Shown here in pieces: positions 8,487 through 16,515 of a stretch of DNA of 36,296 bases. The DNA comes from an uncultured Lamprocystis sp. (lineage in GTDB: Bacteria > Pseudomonadota > Gammaproteobacteria > Chromatiales > Chromatiaceae). Where the stretch lies: NCBI RefSeq assembly GCF_903933125.1, contig NZ_CAIZIZ010000025.1, positions 1 through 36,296 of the forward strand, read 5' to 3'. The stretch's first letter is position 1, and every line of letters begins with the position of its first letter. The position numbers and the translations under genes are program-made. The notes beneath the pieces are model-generated. The model did no database searches. It was not told the DNA's origin and worked only from the letters and a program-made list of their open reading frames with translations.

Positions 8487-9524
8487 TGACGGCAGACCAC
8501 AGCACGAACCCGACCGATCTCACCAGCGGATCCAGCCGGACGGCGGGCACCTCTCACCGGACCGGCACGGGGCCGTTCTGGAGTCGATTCTGCGTAGCGA
8601 CGCTGAGGCCACCGCCGGGCAGCCGCTCCTGGCGGCCGTCCTGGACGTACTTGCCTGGAGTGGTCCTGCTCCCATGGGTCGCGAGCTGCTCGCCGCCCTG
8701 GTCGACACCGAGGACGGTGCCGAACTCTCCGCCGCGCTGGATCTCGGCACCGCGCTGCGCATCATCCGGCCGGTACCGGAAACCACCCGGTATGCCCTGC
8801 ACCAGCAGATCGGGGCGGCCCGCCGCGCGCAGGCCCCCATCGCCGATCGCCCCGACTGGGCGGCGCAACAGTGCACGCGGGTGATCGCCTGGTTCAGCAC
8901 CCTGCTCGGTGACCCGCAACAGGTGTCGCGCTTCGAGGCCGAACTGGACCATCTGCGTGAATGGCATGACCACGCGGTGCGCTGTGCGCCAACGCTTGCC
9001 GCCCCCCGACTCACCTGGCTGCGCATCTATGCCATCCGGATACCGCCAGGTCGCTCGGCAACGTGGCCAACTACGCCGCCAACCTCGACGACGCCTTGCG
9101 CGCGTTGGAGCTGACCGAGCAGTCGCTCGCCATCCGCCGCGGACTCCATGGCGACCGGCACCCCGACACGGCCATGAGCCTCAACACCTTGGCCACCTAT
9201 GCCGACGCACTCGGCGATCAGCAGCGCGCGCTGGATCTCGCCCAGCAGGGGCTTGCCATCCAGCACGAACTGTTCGGCCTGCGACACCCGGCCACGGCCA
9301 AGTGTCTGCACAACACGGCGGGTTATCTGTTGAAGCTCGGCAAGACGAACGAGGCCTATACGCAGGCCCAGGCGGCCTATGATCTCTTCCGGCAACTCAT
9401 CGGCACCAAGCATCCGCAGACCCTGAGCACCGCCAAGCTCATCTGCCGGATCAAACGCCCCGGATTTCGCCTCCCCTCGCTCAGAAAGGGCGGTGGCGGC
9501 AAGAAGGCAAAGCCGCGGAAATAG
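8476..9524 (+). pseudogene. remnant of an NB-ARC/TPR-type protein
   Basis: Two frames carry pieces of one protein. The first (open from 8476, no good start) reads LLAAVLDVLAWSGPAPMGRELLAALV and continues to LTWLRIYA near 9030, like the winged-helix region after an NB-ARC ATPase. The second (from about 9050 to 9524) reads SLGNVANYAANLDDALRALELTEQSLAIRRGLHGDRHPDTAMSL and then TPR/kinesin-light-chain-like repeats. Between them a segment is missing and the frame shifts near 9035-9055. The P-loop half and the start codon are gone, so this is a degraded gene. The TPR end alone (9063-9524) could still be translated. Confidence 0.7.
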
Positions 9525-9560
9525 GCGATTGGCTGTCTTGCTGTGCAAGTCAGACGGTGC

Positions 9561-9794
9561 CCCGTGGGAGCGGCCTCCGGCCGGGCTTTGATCGTAATCC
9601 CGGCCAGCGGCATGCGTAGTCAGGGCTTCCAGCCCTGAGGGTGTCAGGCCAGGATGGCCTGACTACGCACCTGGCGAGCCCAAGTGGCCGGAATCTTGAT
9701 CAAGGCCTCCGGCCGCGATGCGCTGCCGCTGCGAACCGGGATGCTCAAGGGGATCCCGCGAGGCCCCATCGCGGCCGGAGGCCGCTCCCACGGG
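9561..9794. repeat. nested inverted-repeat element, about 234 bp
   Basis: The outer arms are a perfect 22-bp inverted repeat at 9561-9582 and 9773-9794 (CCCGTGGGAGCGGCCTCCGG...). Inside is a perfect 12-bp inverted repeat, TGCGTAGTCAGG at 9613-9624 and its complement at 9658-9669, and a further 17-bp pair at 9704-9720/9767-9783 that shares the GGCCTCCGGCC core with the outer arms. No ORF is supported inside. It looks like a dispersed intergenic repeat, possibly a composite of two palindromes, and fills most of the gap before the Uma2 gene. Confidence 0.7.
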
Positions 9795-9887
9795 GGCGGA
9801 GCGCTGATCCGCGTGATGGGCACCCTGGCATCTGGGTCCGCGGAATGCTGTAATCGGGTTCTGGTTCCACCCTAGCGGAGTGCCGCG

Positions 9888-10484
9888 ATGTCCAATCTTG
9901 CCGAGGTTCCGTTCATCAGCGTCGATGACTACCTGGCCGGCGAGACCCTTGCTCAGGTCAAACACGAATACGTCGATGGCGAGGTCTTCGCGATGGCCGG
10001 GGCGACCGAGCAGCACGTCACCATCGCGGGCAATGTTTTCGCGATGCTGCGCGCCCATGTCCGCGGCGGACCCTGCCGCGTCTACATGGCGGACATGAAG
10101 CTCCGGGTCGAGGCGGCGCGCGCCTTTTTCTACCCCGATGTCTTCGTCACCTGCGACCCGACGGACGGCGCTCGGCCGCTCGTCAAGGAGCGTGCGCGGG
10201 TCGTCATCGAGGTCCTGTCCGACTCCAGCGAGGCCTATGACCGGGGTGGCAAGTTCGCGTCTTACCGGCAACTGCCGACGCTCGAAGAGTATGTGCTGAT
10301 CGACTCGCGCGCCCCGGCGATCGAGGTGTTCCGCCGCCATCCGGAGGGCTGGATGCTGCAATCCGTCCCCGCGAACGGCCCGCTCTGTCTTCACACGCTG
10401 GGCTTCGAGTGCGCCTTCGATGCGGTCTATGAGGACGTGCGCTTTCCGGCCGCGCCGACGGAGCAGCCGGAAGAGCCCTGGTGA
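9888..10484 (+). CDS. Uma2 family (DUF820) endonuclease-like protein
   Basis: A 198-residue protein of the Uma2/DUF820 family, a PD-(D/E)XK nuclease fold common in cyanobacteria and purple bacteria. Visible motifs: N-terminal VDDYLAGE, KHEYVDGEVFAMAG (E27), FYPDVFVTC (P83-D84) and VVIEVLSDSSEAYDRGGKF (E108, K122), matching the expected E...PD...EVLS...K order. Catalytic residues are intact. No cellular role is established for the family; many genomes have multiple copies. A weak ribosome binding site (CGGAG) precedes the ATG. Confidence 0.88.
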   Translation: MSNLAEVPFISVDDYLAGETLAQVKHEYVDGEVFAMAGATEQHVTIAGNVFAMLRAHVRGGPCRVYMADMKLRVEAARAFFYPDVFVTCDPTDGARPLVKERARVVIEVLSDSSEAYDRGGKFASYRQLPTLEEYVLIDSRAPAIEVFRRHPEGWMLQSVPANGPLCLHTLGFECAFDAVYEDVRFPAAPTEQPEEPW

Positions 10485-10535
10485 GTGATCGCACCCGGCG
10501 GCTTGCCTCACCCCCGGTCGCGGGCTTATCCTGCG

Positions 10536-10739
10536 GCGTCGCTTTGGGTGCCCCGCGGTGCGACCGCATCAAGGGGTGAAACGGGAAGTCCGGTGAGGTC
10601 GTGCGCTTTCGGCGCCCGATCGATTCCGGCGCAGCCCCCGCTGCTGTGAGCCTGACGGGACCGCCACATGCCACTGCGCCGACGCGTGGGAAGGCGGCGG
10701 AACCCCGGATGACGGCGAGCCAGAAGACCGGCCCGACGC
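10536..10739 (+). promoter_or_regulatory. cobalamin (AdoCbl) riboswitch
   Basis: The segment shows the expected order of the B12 riboswitch: a closing stem GCGTCG (10536-10541) with CGACGC (10734-10739), GGTGCC with AAGGGGTGAAACGGGAA (about 10547-10587), GCAGCCCCCGCTGCTGTGAGCC (10631-10652), GCCACTGCGCC with GTGGGAAGGCGG, and the B12 box GCCAGAAGACCGGCC at 10719-10733. It precedes the cobalamin genes in the same direction, so high cobalamin should lower their expression. The expression platform must lie in the ~250 bp before cobM. Confidence 0.93.
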
Positions 10740-10939
10740 GTGAACTGGTGTGAGCCCCGGGGTGGGGCTTGAGCCGATCGGGCCATCCCGACCGCCCTGC
10801 GGTGCGGAATTGGCCCTGTTAGCCGCGACGACCGTCGCCGGTGTCCCCCCGAGTGTTCCCGGGCGGGGACAGGCGGGCGGGCATCGACCATCCCCTGACT
10901 TGCACCTCGTGTTGTCCGCACGCTACGAGGTCAATCGCT

Positions 10940-10978
10940 ATGCATATGGTCGTCGTCGATCTGCCCGCGCGCGCCTGA
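10940..10978 (+). CDS. possible 12-residue leader peptide upstream of cobM
   Basis: A mini-ORF, MHMVVVDLPARA, begins at ATG 10940 with a good Shine-Dalgarno (GAGG, 10927-10930). Its TGA stop (10976-10978) overlaps the TGAGG that serves as the ribosome binding site of cobM, 13 bp before that ATG. Translation of the leader could therefore couple to, or block, cobM initiation. It might instead be the remnant of a lost gene. No homologue is recognised; coding status is inferred only from the SD, start and overlap. Confidence 0.35.
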   Translation: MHMVVVDLPARA

Positions 10979-10990
10979 GGTCGCGCCGAC

Positions 10991-11821
10991 ATGGGCCGCA
11001 TATGGTTCGTCGGCGCCGGACCGGGAGATCCGGACCTGATCACGGTCAAGGGCCGGCGCCTGGTGGAGCAGGCCGGGGCCATTCTCTATGCCGGCTCATT
11101 GGTCGATGCGGCGGCGACCCGCTTTGCACCCGCCGGGTGCCGGCTGGAAGACTCCAAGGCGATGACCCTGGAGGAGATCAGCGCCTGGCTGATCGAGGCC
11201 GCCGGCCGCTGTGACACCGTGGTGCGCCTGCAGACCGGCGATCCGGGGCTCTACGGTGCATTGACCGAGATGGCGCGTCCGCTGGATGCGGCCGGCATTC
11301 CCTGGCAGGTGGTGCCGGGGGTGACCTCGGCGATGGCCTCGGCGGCAGCGGCCGGGGAGAGCCTGACGCTGCCCGAGGTTACTCAGACGGTGATCCTCAC
11401 GCGGGTGGCCGGCCGGACCCCGATGCCGGCCGGGGAAGATCTGGAGTCGCTGGCCGCGCACCGCGCCACCCTGTGCATCTATCTGTCCGCGACCCTGCTG
11501 CCGCAGGTGCAACGGGCGCTGCGCGCCGCCGGCTGGCCGGCGGAGGCGCCGATTCTGGTGGTACAGAAGGCGAGTTGGCCGGACGCCGAGCAGATCGTCC
11601 GCGGCCGGCTGGACGACATCGATCAGCGCTGTCGCGCGGCCGGTGTCGACGCCCAGGCGATGATCATCGCAAGCCCGACGCTGGGCGCCCGCGACTGGGC
11701 GGAACTGACACCATCCAAGCTCTATGACCCGAGCTTCGGTCACCGTTTCCGGCGCGCCGCGGAACCGGGGTTGGCGGGCGGTACCGGAGCAGGGCTATCG
11801 TCCGCAAATGAATGCAAGTGA
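10991..11821 (+). CDS. cobM: precorrin-4/cobalt-precorrin-4 C11-methyltransferase
   Basis: A 276-residue SAM-dependent methyltransferase (CobM/CbiF) that methylates C11 of the corrin precursor. Tetrapyrrole-methylase signatures are all present: VGAGPGDPDLITVKGRRL at the N-terminus, ILYAGSLVD (typical for CobM/CbiF), RLQTGDPGLYGAL, and VVPGVTSAMASAAAAGESLTLPEVTQTVILTR, the diagnostic C11 enzyme segment. A ~20-residue C-terminal tail after YDPSFGHRFRR is extra and probably unstructured. First gene after the riboswitch. In an anaerobic-type cluster such as this it is functionally CbiF. Confidence 0.93.
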   Translation: MGRIWFVGAGPGDPDLITVKGRRLVEQAGAILYAGSLVDAAATRFAPAGCRLEDSKAMTLEEISAWLIEAAGRCDTVVRLQTGDPGLYGALTEMARPLDAAGIPWQVVPGVTSAMASAAAAGESLTLPEVTQTVILTRVAGRTPMPAGEDLESLAAHRATLCIYLSATLLPQVQRALRAAGWPAEAPILVVQKASWPDAEQIVRGRLDDIDQRCRAAGVDAQAMIIASPTLGARDWAELTPSKLYDPSFGHRFRRAAEPGLAGGTGAGLSSANECK

Positions 11822-11877
11822 ATTCGCAGGCGGGCCTTGGTCATCGGTTTTTGCCGGGGCACTGGGACGAAACTTTG

Positions 11878-11945
11878 ATCCACAGATGACACAGATGAAC
11901 ACAGATGAAGAAATGCATCTGTGTTCATCTGTGTCATCTGTGGAT
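11878..11945. repeat. 30-bp perfect palindrome, 'acagatga' family, copy 1
   Basis: Left arm 11878-11907 and right arm 11916-11945 are perfectly complementary over 30 bp, with an 8-base centre AAGAAATG. The arms consist of iterated CACAGATGA units. A second copy with nearly the same arm and centre is at 16646-16719. The repeat lies between cobM and cbiX and would fold into a very stable hairpin in the operon transcript. No T-run follows. Confidence 0.9.
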
Positions 11946-12038
11946 AATTCCGGGCAATCGCTTTGGCCGGAGCGGCGATCCGTGCTTTTGGCTGAAGCCT
12001 TAGACTCCTGAAGATACGGCGCTGGTCGGAATGATGAT

Positions 12039-12072
12039 AAAGACCCTGTGCGACTAAAGACCCTGTGCGACT
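12039..12072 (+). repeat. 17-bp tandem duplication upstream of cbiX
   Basis: AAAGACCCTGTGCGACT is present twice head to tail (12039-12055 and 12056-12072), 25 bp before the cbiX start. It is likely a replication-slippage product. No ribosome binding site is clear between it and the ATG. Confidence 0.8.
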
Positions 12073-12097
12073 TTCGTTTTAATCGATCGATTTCAAT

Positions 12098-12910
12098 ATG
12101 AACGACACCACCGTCTTGCTGGTCGGCCACGGGTCCCGTTTCCACGGCGGCAACGCGGAGACCTTGCAGTTCGCCGATCAGTGGCGGGCGCGCCATCCGG
12201 ACTGGCGCATCGTCACCTGCTTCATTGAATATGACGCGGTGCTGCTGGACGCCGGGGTGGATCAGGCCGTCCGCGGTGCCCGCCGGGTGTTGGTGGTGCC
12301 CTTTATTCTCAACGCGGCCGGGCACGTCAAGATGGAGATTCCGGCGGCCATCGCGGCCGCGCGTGAGCGGCATCCCGACGTGACCTTCGCGTACGGGCGC
12401 CACCTCGGGATGGGGCGCGACATCCTGGCGGTGCTCCAGGGCCGGCTCGATGGACTGATGGCGGACCTGGCCATGCCCGACCCCCGCACCACCGGTGTCA
12501 TTCTCCTGGGGCGGGGCTCGTCGGACGCGGGCGCCAACGGCGAACTGGCCAAGATGGCGCGCTGGGTCTTCGAAGGCAACGATCACGATCTGGTTGACCT
12601 GGCCTTTACCGGCATCACCTGGCCGCGGCTGGAAAGCGTCGTCCAGCGCCAGGTGCGTCTGGGGATGACCCAGATCGCGATCGTGCCGGTATACCTGTTC
12701 GCCGGTCGTCTGACCGAGCGGATCGCCGCCCAGCTTGAGCGCCTGCGCACCCTGTATCCGGGCATCGCCTTTGCCCTGGGGGAGCACTTCGGGTTCGATG
12801 AGGGTATCTTCAGTCTGCTGGATGCCCGGGTGCTTGGCCTTGAGCTCCCCGCGGGGACCCTGGAGTGTGACGGGTGCAAATACCGCGAGGCGGCGGAGGG
12901 GAAAGTATGA
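12098..12910 (+). CDS. cbiX: sirohydrochlorin cobaltochelatase
   Basis: A 270-residue CbiX of the long, duplicated form; it inserts cobalt into sirohydrochlorin, the committing step of the early-cobalt pathway. The catalytic histidines are in LLVGHGSR (H11) and NAAGHVKMEIP (H76). The second half repeats the fold with LLGRGSSDAGAN and IAIVPVYLFAGRLTERI. Near the end, LECDGCKYREAAEG carries a paired-cysteine motif seen in long CbiX proteins, sometimes linked with an Fe-S cluster. Its last codon and stop fall in the first TATGAAG heptad of the downstream repeat. The protein appears complete. Confidence 0.92.
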   Translation: MNDTTVLLVGHGSRFHGGNAETLQFADQWRARHPDWRIVTCFIEYDAVLLDAGVDQAVRGARRVLVVPFILNAAGHVKMEIPAAIAAARERHPDVTFAYGRHLGMGRDILAVLQGRLDGLMADLAMPDPRTTGVILLGRGSSDAGANGELAKMARWVFEGNDHDLVDLAFTGITWPRLESVVQRQVRLGMTQIAIVPVYLFAGRLTERIAAQLERLRTLYPGIAFALGEHFGFDEGIFSLLDARVLGLELPAGTLECDGCKYREAAEGKV

Positions 12911-12954
12911 AGTATGAAGTATGAAGTATGAAGTATGAATTATGAATTATGAAG
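12906..12954 (+). repeat. seven heptamers (TATGAAG/TATGAAT), left flank of S23 cassette
   Basis: Seven tandem heptamers: TATGAAG x4, TATGAAT x2, TATGAAG. The last 27 bp (12927-12953) are a perfect inverted match of 13321-13347 on the far side of the four-helix-bundle gene. The array includes the cbiX stop codon and ends just before that gene's ribosome binding site (AAGGGG). Confidence 0.92.
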
Positions 12955-12961
12955 GGGATGT

Positions 12962-13327
12962 ATGAATGATGGGGGTGGTGGGGCGGGGGATTTGCGGGGG
13001 CGGACTAAAGCGTTTGCCTTGCGGGTGATTCGGCTTTACACGGCGTTGCCGCGGCGGGTGGATGCGCAGGTGATTGGTAAACAGGTGCTGCGGTCCGGAA
13101 CATCTGTTGGCGCAAACTACCGTGAGGCTTGGCGTGCCCGTTCCCGCGCGGAGTTCGTGTCCAAGCTCGGCGACTGTCTCAAAGAGCTTGATGAAACCGC
13201 CTATTGGCTGGAACTGCTCAGCGAATCCGGAATTGTCCCCGCGGACCGCCTGGACAACCTTCACGACGAACAGCAAGAATATCGCAGTATATCCAAGGCC
13301 CCATGCCTCGCCCTTCTTCTTTCATAA
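12962..13327 (+). CDS. four helix bundle (S23/IVP-like) protein
   Basis: A 121-residue member of the four-helix-bundle family first seen as ORFs within 23S rRNA intervening sequences. Diagnostic segments are FALRVIRLYTALPRRVDAQVIGKQVLRSGTSVGANYREAWRARSRAEFVSKLGDCLKELDETAYWLELL. The final ~20 residues (from DEQQEYRSISK) diverge from the family ending, and the stop codon is supplied by the flanking inverted repeat. Function is unknown; such proteins form homopentamers. The cassette lies between cbiX and cbiC and is not a cobalamin enzyme. Confidence 0.85.
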   Translation: MNDGGGGAGDLRGRTKAFALRVIRLYTALPRRVDAQVIGKQVLRSGTSVGANYREAWRARSRAEFVSKLGDCLKELDETAYWLELLSESGIVPADRLDNLHDEQQEYRSISKAPCLALLLS

Positions 13328-13347
13328 TTCATAATTCATACTTCATA
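13321..13347 (-). repeat. inverted heptamers, right flank of S23 cassette
   Basis: Perfect reverse complement of 12927-12953 (27 bp; TTCATAATTCATAATTCATA...). It contains the stop codon of the S23 gene and ends 10 bp before the cbiC start, so the cbiC ribosome binding region (AAAGAAA) lies directly against the cassette edge. Confidence 0.92.
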
Positions 13348-13357
13348 ATTAAAGAAA

Positions 13358-14062
13358 ATGATCTGTAGCTACCCCCTCACCGAGCAAAACACCCCCGCCG
13401 GCCGCACCATCGAGCACGCCTCCTTCGCCATCATCGATGCGGAGGCTGCTCCTCATGCCTATGAGCCTGACCAGTGGGCGATCGTGCGGCGGATGATCCA
13501 TGCCGGCGCGGATTTCGAGATGAACGGGCTGACGGTTTTTCATCCGCGGGCGGTCAGCGCCGGGTTAGGAGCGTTGCGGCAGAGCGGAGCGCCGTTGGTC
13601 GCGGATGTGGGCATGATCCTCGCCGGACTTGCGCCGACTCGACTCCAGCGGTTCGGCGTGCGGCCACATCAGTTCATCGCCGATGCGGACGTGATCGACG
13701 CGGCGCAGATCCAGGGGACCACCCGCGCGGTGCAGGCGATGCGCAAGGCGCAGCGGCTGGGGTTGCTGGACGGCGCCATCATCGGTATCGGCAATGCCCC
13801 GACGGCCTTGATCGAACTCCTGCGGCTGATCGAGGAGGAGGGCGCGCGTCCGGCCCTGGTGATCGGCATGCCGGTGGGTTTCGTGGCGGCGGCCGAGTCC
13901 AAGGCACTGCTGGCGGCGGTCAGCCTGGTGCCCTGGATCACGGTGCAGGGGCGTAAGGGCGGCTCGACCCTGGTCGTCGCCGCCATTCATTCCCTGCTGG
14001 CGCTGGCCGAGGCTGACGGCGGCGCCGCGTCGGGGCCGCATCCGGCTGCGTCGCCCCCTTGA
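13358..14062 (+). CDS. cbiC: precorrin-8X/cobalt-precorrin-8 methylmutase
   Basis: A 234-residue CbiC/CobH that moves the C11 methyl group to C12 to give (cob)hydrogenobyrinate. The catalytic histidine is conserved in VRRMIHAGADFEM (H48). Other family motifs are LVADVGMILAGL, the product-binding TTRAVQAMRKA, IGIGNAPTALIELL, VIGMPVGFVAAAESK and WITVQGRKGGSTLVVAAIHSLL. The stop TGA overlaps the TTG start of cbiD (TTGA). The last ~20 residues are an Ala/Pro tail. The initiation site is poor in Shine-Dalgarno character, perhaps as a result of the upstream insertion. Confidence 0.93.
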   Translation: MICSYPLTEQNTPAGRTIEHASFAIIDAEAAPHAYEPDQWAIVRRMIHAGADFEMNGLTVFHPRAVSAGLGALRQSGAPLVADVGMILAGLAPTRLQRFGVRPHQFIADADVIDAAQIQGTTRAVQAMRKAQRLGLLDGAIIGIGNAPTALIELLRLIEEEGARPALVIGMPVGFVAAAESKALLAAVSLVPWITVQGRKGGSTLVVAAIHSLLALAEADGGAASGPHPAASPP

Positions 14063-15204
14063 GCGCCGGTCATGCGACCCCACCCGGGCCCCGCAAAGGT
14101 GAGCCGCGACGTCGCCGTGGTGATCGGACCGGGTTCACCACCGGTGCCAACGCGGCAGCAGCGGCCACTGCCGCCACCTTGGGACTGGTGCTGGGCCGGG
14201 TGCCGCAGAGGGTGGATTGCCTGTTGCCCAACGGCCGGCGGGCGGTCTTCACGATCTGCGACGGCCGGGTGGATGGCGACCTGGCCCATGCGGTCTCGAT
14301 CAAAGACGCGGGGGATGATCCGGACGCCACCAATGGCGCGCATCTCACCGCCGATGTGCGCCGGATCGCGGGCGGTGGGGCGGAGATTCTGCTCCATGGC
14401 GGTGCGGGCGTCGGCGTCGTGACCCGGCCGGGCCTGGGGCTGGCGGTCGGAGCGGCCGCGATCAACCCGGTGCCGCGGCGCAATATCACCGAGAACGTCC
14501 GGGCGGCCGGTGAACCGCTGCTGGCGCTGGGTGACGGGCTGGAGGTGACCCTCTCGGTGCCGGGCGGCGCGGCCATGGCCCTCAAGACCCTGAACGCCCG
14601 TCTGGGTATTCTGGGCGGCATCTCCATCCTGGGCACCACCGGGATCGTGCGGCCCTATTCGACCGCCGCGTTCCGCGCAAGCCTGGTGCAGGCGGTCCGG
14701 GTGGCCGCCGCACAGGGTGAGACCACGCTGGTCTTTACCACCGGCGGGCGCACCGAGCAGGCCGCGATGGGCGCTTTTCCTGACGTGGCGGAGGTCTGTT
14801 TCGTGCAGATGGGCGACTTCGTGAAGGCCGCCTTCACCGCCGCGGTGCGGCACCGGATGCAGCAGGTGATCGTCGGCGCCATGGTGGGCAAGCTGACCAA
14901 GATCGCCCAGGGTCTGCCGGTGACACACGCCTGGCGCGCCTCGCTGGACCGCGACCTGATCGCCGAGGTCGCCGCCGAGGTCGGGGCCCCGCCCGACCTG
15001 GTGGCGCAGATCCGCACGGCCGCGACCGCCCGTTTTGCCGCCGAGCGTCTGGCGGCGATCGGCCTGGCCGCGGCCCTGCATCAGGCGCTCGCCCGCCGGG
15101 CGATGGCGAGCCTGCGGCGCCTGTACCCCGGCCCCCATCGGCTGAGCGTGCTCGCCTGCGACTTTGACGGCCAACCCATTGCCACCGTGGCGGAAGATGA
15201 CTGA
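14059..15204 (+). CDS. cbiD: cobalt-precorrin-5B C1-methyltransferase
   Basis: A 381-residue CbiD, marker of the anaerobic (early cobalt) pathway; it methylates C1 after CbiG opens the lactone ring. Motifs: RTGFTTGANAAAAATAA at the start, DAGDDPDATNGAHLTADVR, GAGVGVVTRPGLGLAVGAAAINPVPRRNI, and GILGGISILGTTGIVRPYSTAAFRASL. The only usable in-frame start before these is TTG 14059, overlapping the cbiC stop; ~20 Arg/Pro-rich residues precede the conserved part. It overlaps cbiET by 8 bp (ATGACTGA). Confidence 0.93.
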   Translation: MSAGHATPPGPRKGEPRRRRGDRTGFTTGANAAAAATAATLGLVLGRVPQRVDCLLPNGRRAVFTICDGRVDGDLAHAVSIKDAGDDPDATNGAHLTADVRRIAGGGAEILLHGGAGVGVVTRPGLGLAVGAAAINPVPRRNITENVRAAGEPLLALGDGLEVTLSVPGGAAMALKTLNARLGILGGISILGTTGIVRPYSTAAFRASLVQAVRVAAAQGETTLVFTTGGRTEQAAMGAFPDVAEVCFVQMGDFVKAAFTAAVRHRMQQVIVGAMVGKLTKIAQGLPVTHAWRASLDRDLIAEVAAEVGAPPDLVAQIRTAATARFAAERLAAIGLAAALHQALARRAMASLRRLYPGPHRLSVLACDFDGQPIATVAEDD

Positions 15205-16498
15205 ATCCTGCACCTTGATCGGCATTCTGGACGACGGCTGGCCCGGCCTGACGGACACCGCCCGCATCCGACTGGCGCAAGCGGGCTGCGTGATCGGCGC
15301 CACCCGCACCCTGAATCTGGTCGCTCCCCATCTGGCCCCCGGAGTCCGACAACTGGCGATGGACGGTGCTCTGGCCCAGGTTCCGGCCTGGGTGTCCGAG
15401 GCCCAGGCGCACGGGCTGCCGGTGGTGGTGCTCGCCACCGGCGACCCCCTGTGTCACGGCATCGCCGGCCGGCTGACGGCTGCCCTGGGGTCGGCGGCGA
15501 TCCAGATCCTGCCGGCCGCCTCGACGGTGCAACTCGCCTTCGCCCGTTTCAAGCGTCCCTGGCAGGATGCCCGGATCAGCTCCTGCCACGGCGCGGCATC
15601 CGGTGACTGGTCGCTGGGCGACACCCCGGCGCATGGCCTCTACCGGGTGCTGCGGGCGGTCGCCCGGCACCCGGTGGTGGCGGTCTTCACCAGCCCGGCG
15701 AACGGGCCGGACCGGATCGCCCGCGCGCTGCTGACCCTGGGCTATGGCGATGAGATCCGGCTGTCGGTCGCCGCCCGGCTCGCGCGACCGGACGAGGTGC
15801 TGTTCCCGGATCTGACGCTCGCGCAGGCCGCCGGGCAGCGTTTCCCGGAGCCCAATATGCTGATTTGCGAGCGTTCCGAGCCCCCCACGGCGGACGATGC
15901 GGTTTGCGGCCTGGATGACCGCCGGTACGCCCGACAGGGCGGCGGCGACGGCGATCAGACCGGCTTGATCACCAAGCTGGAGGTCCGCGCCGTGACGCTC
16001 GCGCGGCTGGCGCTGCGCCCGGACAGTGTCGTCTGGGACATCGGCGCCGGCTCCGGCGCGGTCGGGCTGGAAGCCAGCCGCATCGCCTATGACGGCCATT
16101 GCTGGGCGATCGAGAAAAGCGCGGCCCAGGCGGCGGACGCCCGCGCCAACGCGCGGCGGCTGCGCGCCGGCAATTACAGTCTGTTCGAGGGTCGGGCGCC
16201 GGACGGACTCGCGGCCTGGCCGGATCCGGATGCCGTCTTTATCGGCGGTTCCGGCGGCGCTTTAGCCGAACTCATCAGGCTCCTGCGCGACCGTCTGCGG
16301 CCGGGCGGGCGGCTGGTGATGAACTTCATCGCACTGGAGAACCTGACCACCGCGATGGCCGCGCTGGATCAGGTCGGTCTGAGCTGGGACCTGACCCAGC
16401 TCAGTGTCGCCCGCAGCCAGCCCATCCTCGGCTTGCACCGGCTCGTCGCGCTCAATCCGGTGTGGATCGTCACAGCATCAGAAGGAAAGGCTCGTTAA
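15197..16498 (+). CDS. cbiET: CbiET: C5/C15 methyltransferase and C12-decarboxylase
   Basis: A 433-residue fusion also called CobL. The N-terminal half is a CbiE tetrapyrrole methylase (LIGILDDGWPGLTDTARIRL, VVVLATGDPLCHGI, ISSCHGAA). The C-terminal half is a CbiT Rossmann methyltransferase with the SAM motif VVWDIGAGSGAVGLEASRI and preceding GLITKLEVRAVTLARL, DAVFIGGSGG, and RLVMNFIALENL. I chose ATG 15197, which overlaps the cbiD stop as ATGACTGA; an upstream ATG at 15164 would add 11 residues not seen in the family. It ends the cbiC-cbiD-cbiET block. Confidence 0.93.
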   Translation: MTESCTLIGILDDGWPGLTDTARIRLAQAGCVIGATRTLNLVAPHLAPGVRQLAMDGALAQVPAWVSEAQAHGLPVVVLATGDPLCHGIAGRLTAALGSAAIQILPAASTVQLAFARFKRPWQDARISSCHGAASGDWSLGDTPAHGLYRVLRAVARHPVVAVFTSPANGPDRIARALLTLGYGDEIRLSVAARLARPDEVLFPDLTLAQAAGQRFPEPNMLICERSEPPTADDAVCGLDDRRYARQGGGDGDQTGLITKLEVRAVTLARLALRPDSVVWDIGAGSGAVGLEASRIAYDGHCWAIEKSAAQAADARANARRLRAGNYSLFEGRAPDGLAAWPDPDAVFIGGSGGALAELIRLLRDRLRPGGRLVMNFIALENLTTAMAALDQVGLSWDLTQLSVARSQPILGLHRLVALNPVWIVTASEGKAR

Positions 16499-16515
16499 TC
16501 AGTCAACCAAGGCCA

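Noticed and set aside
13987-15438. 483-residue antisense ORF across cbiD
   Set aside because: A GC-rich third-position shadow; composition (His/Arg/Gly-rich) is non-protein-like, and the opposite strand encodes a clear CbiD and CbiE.
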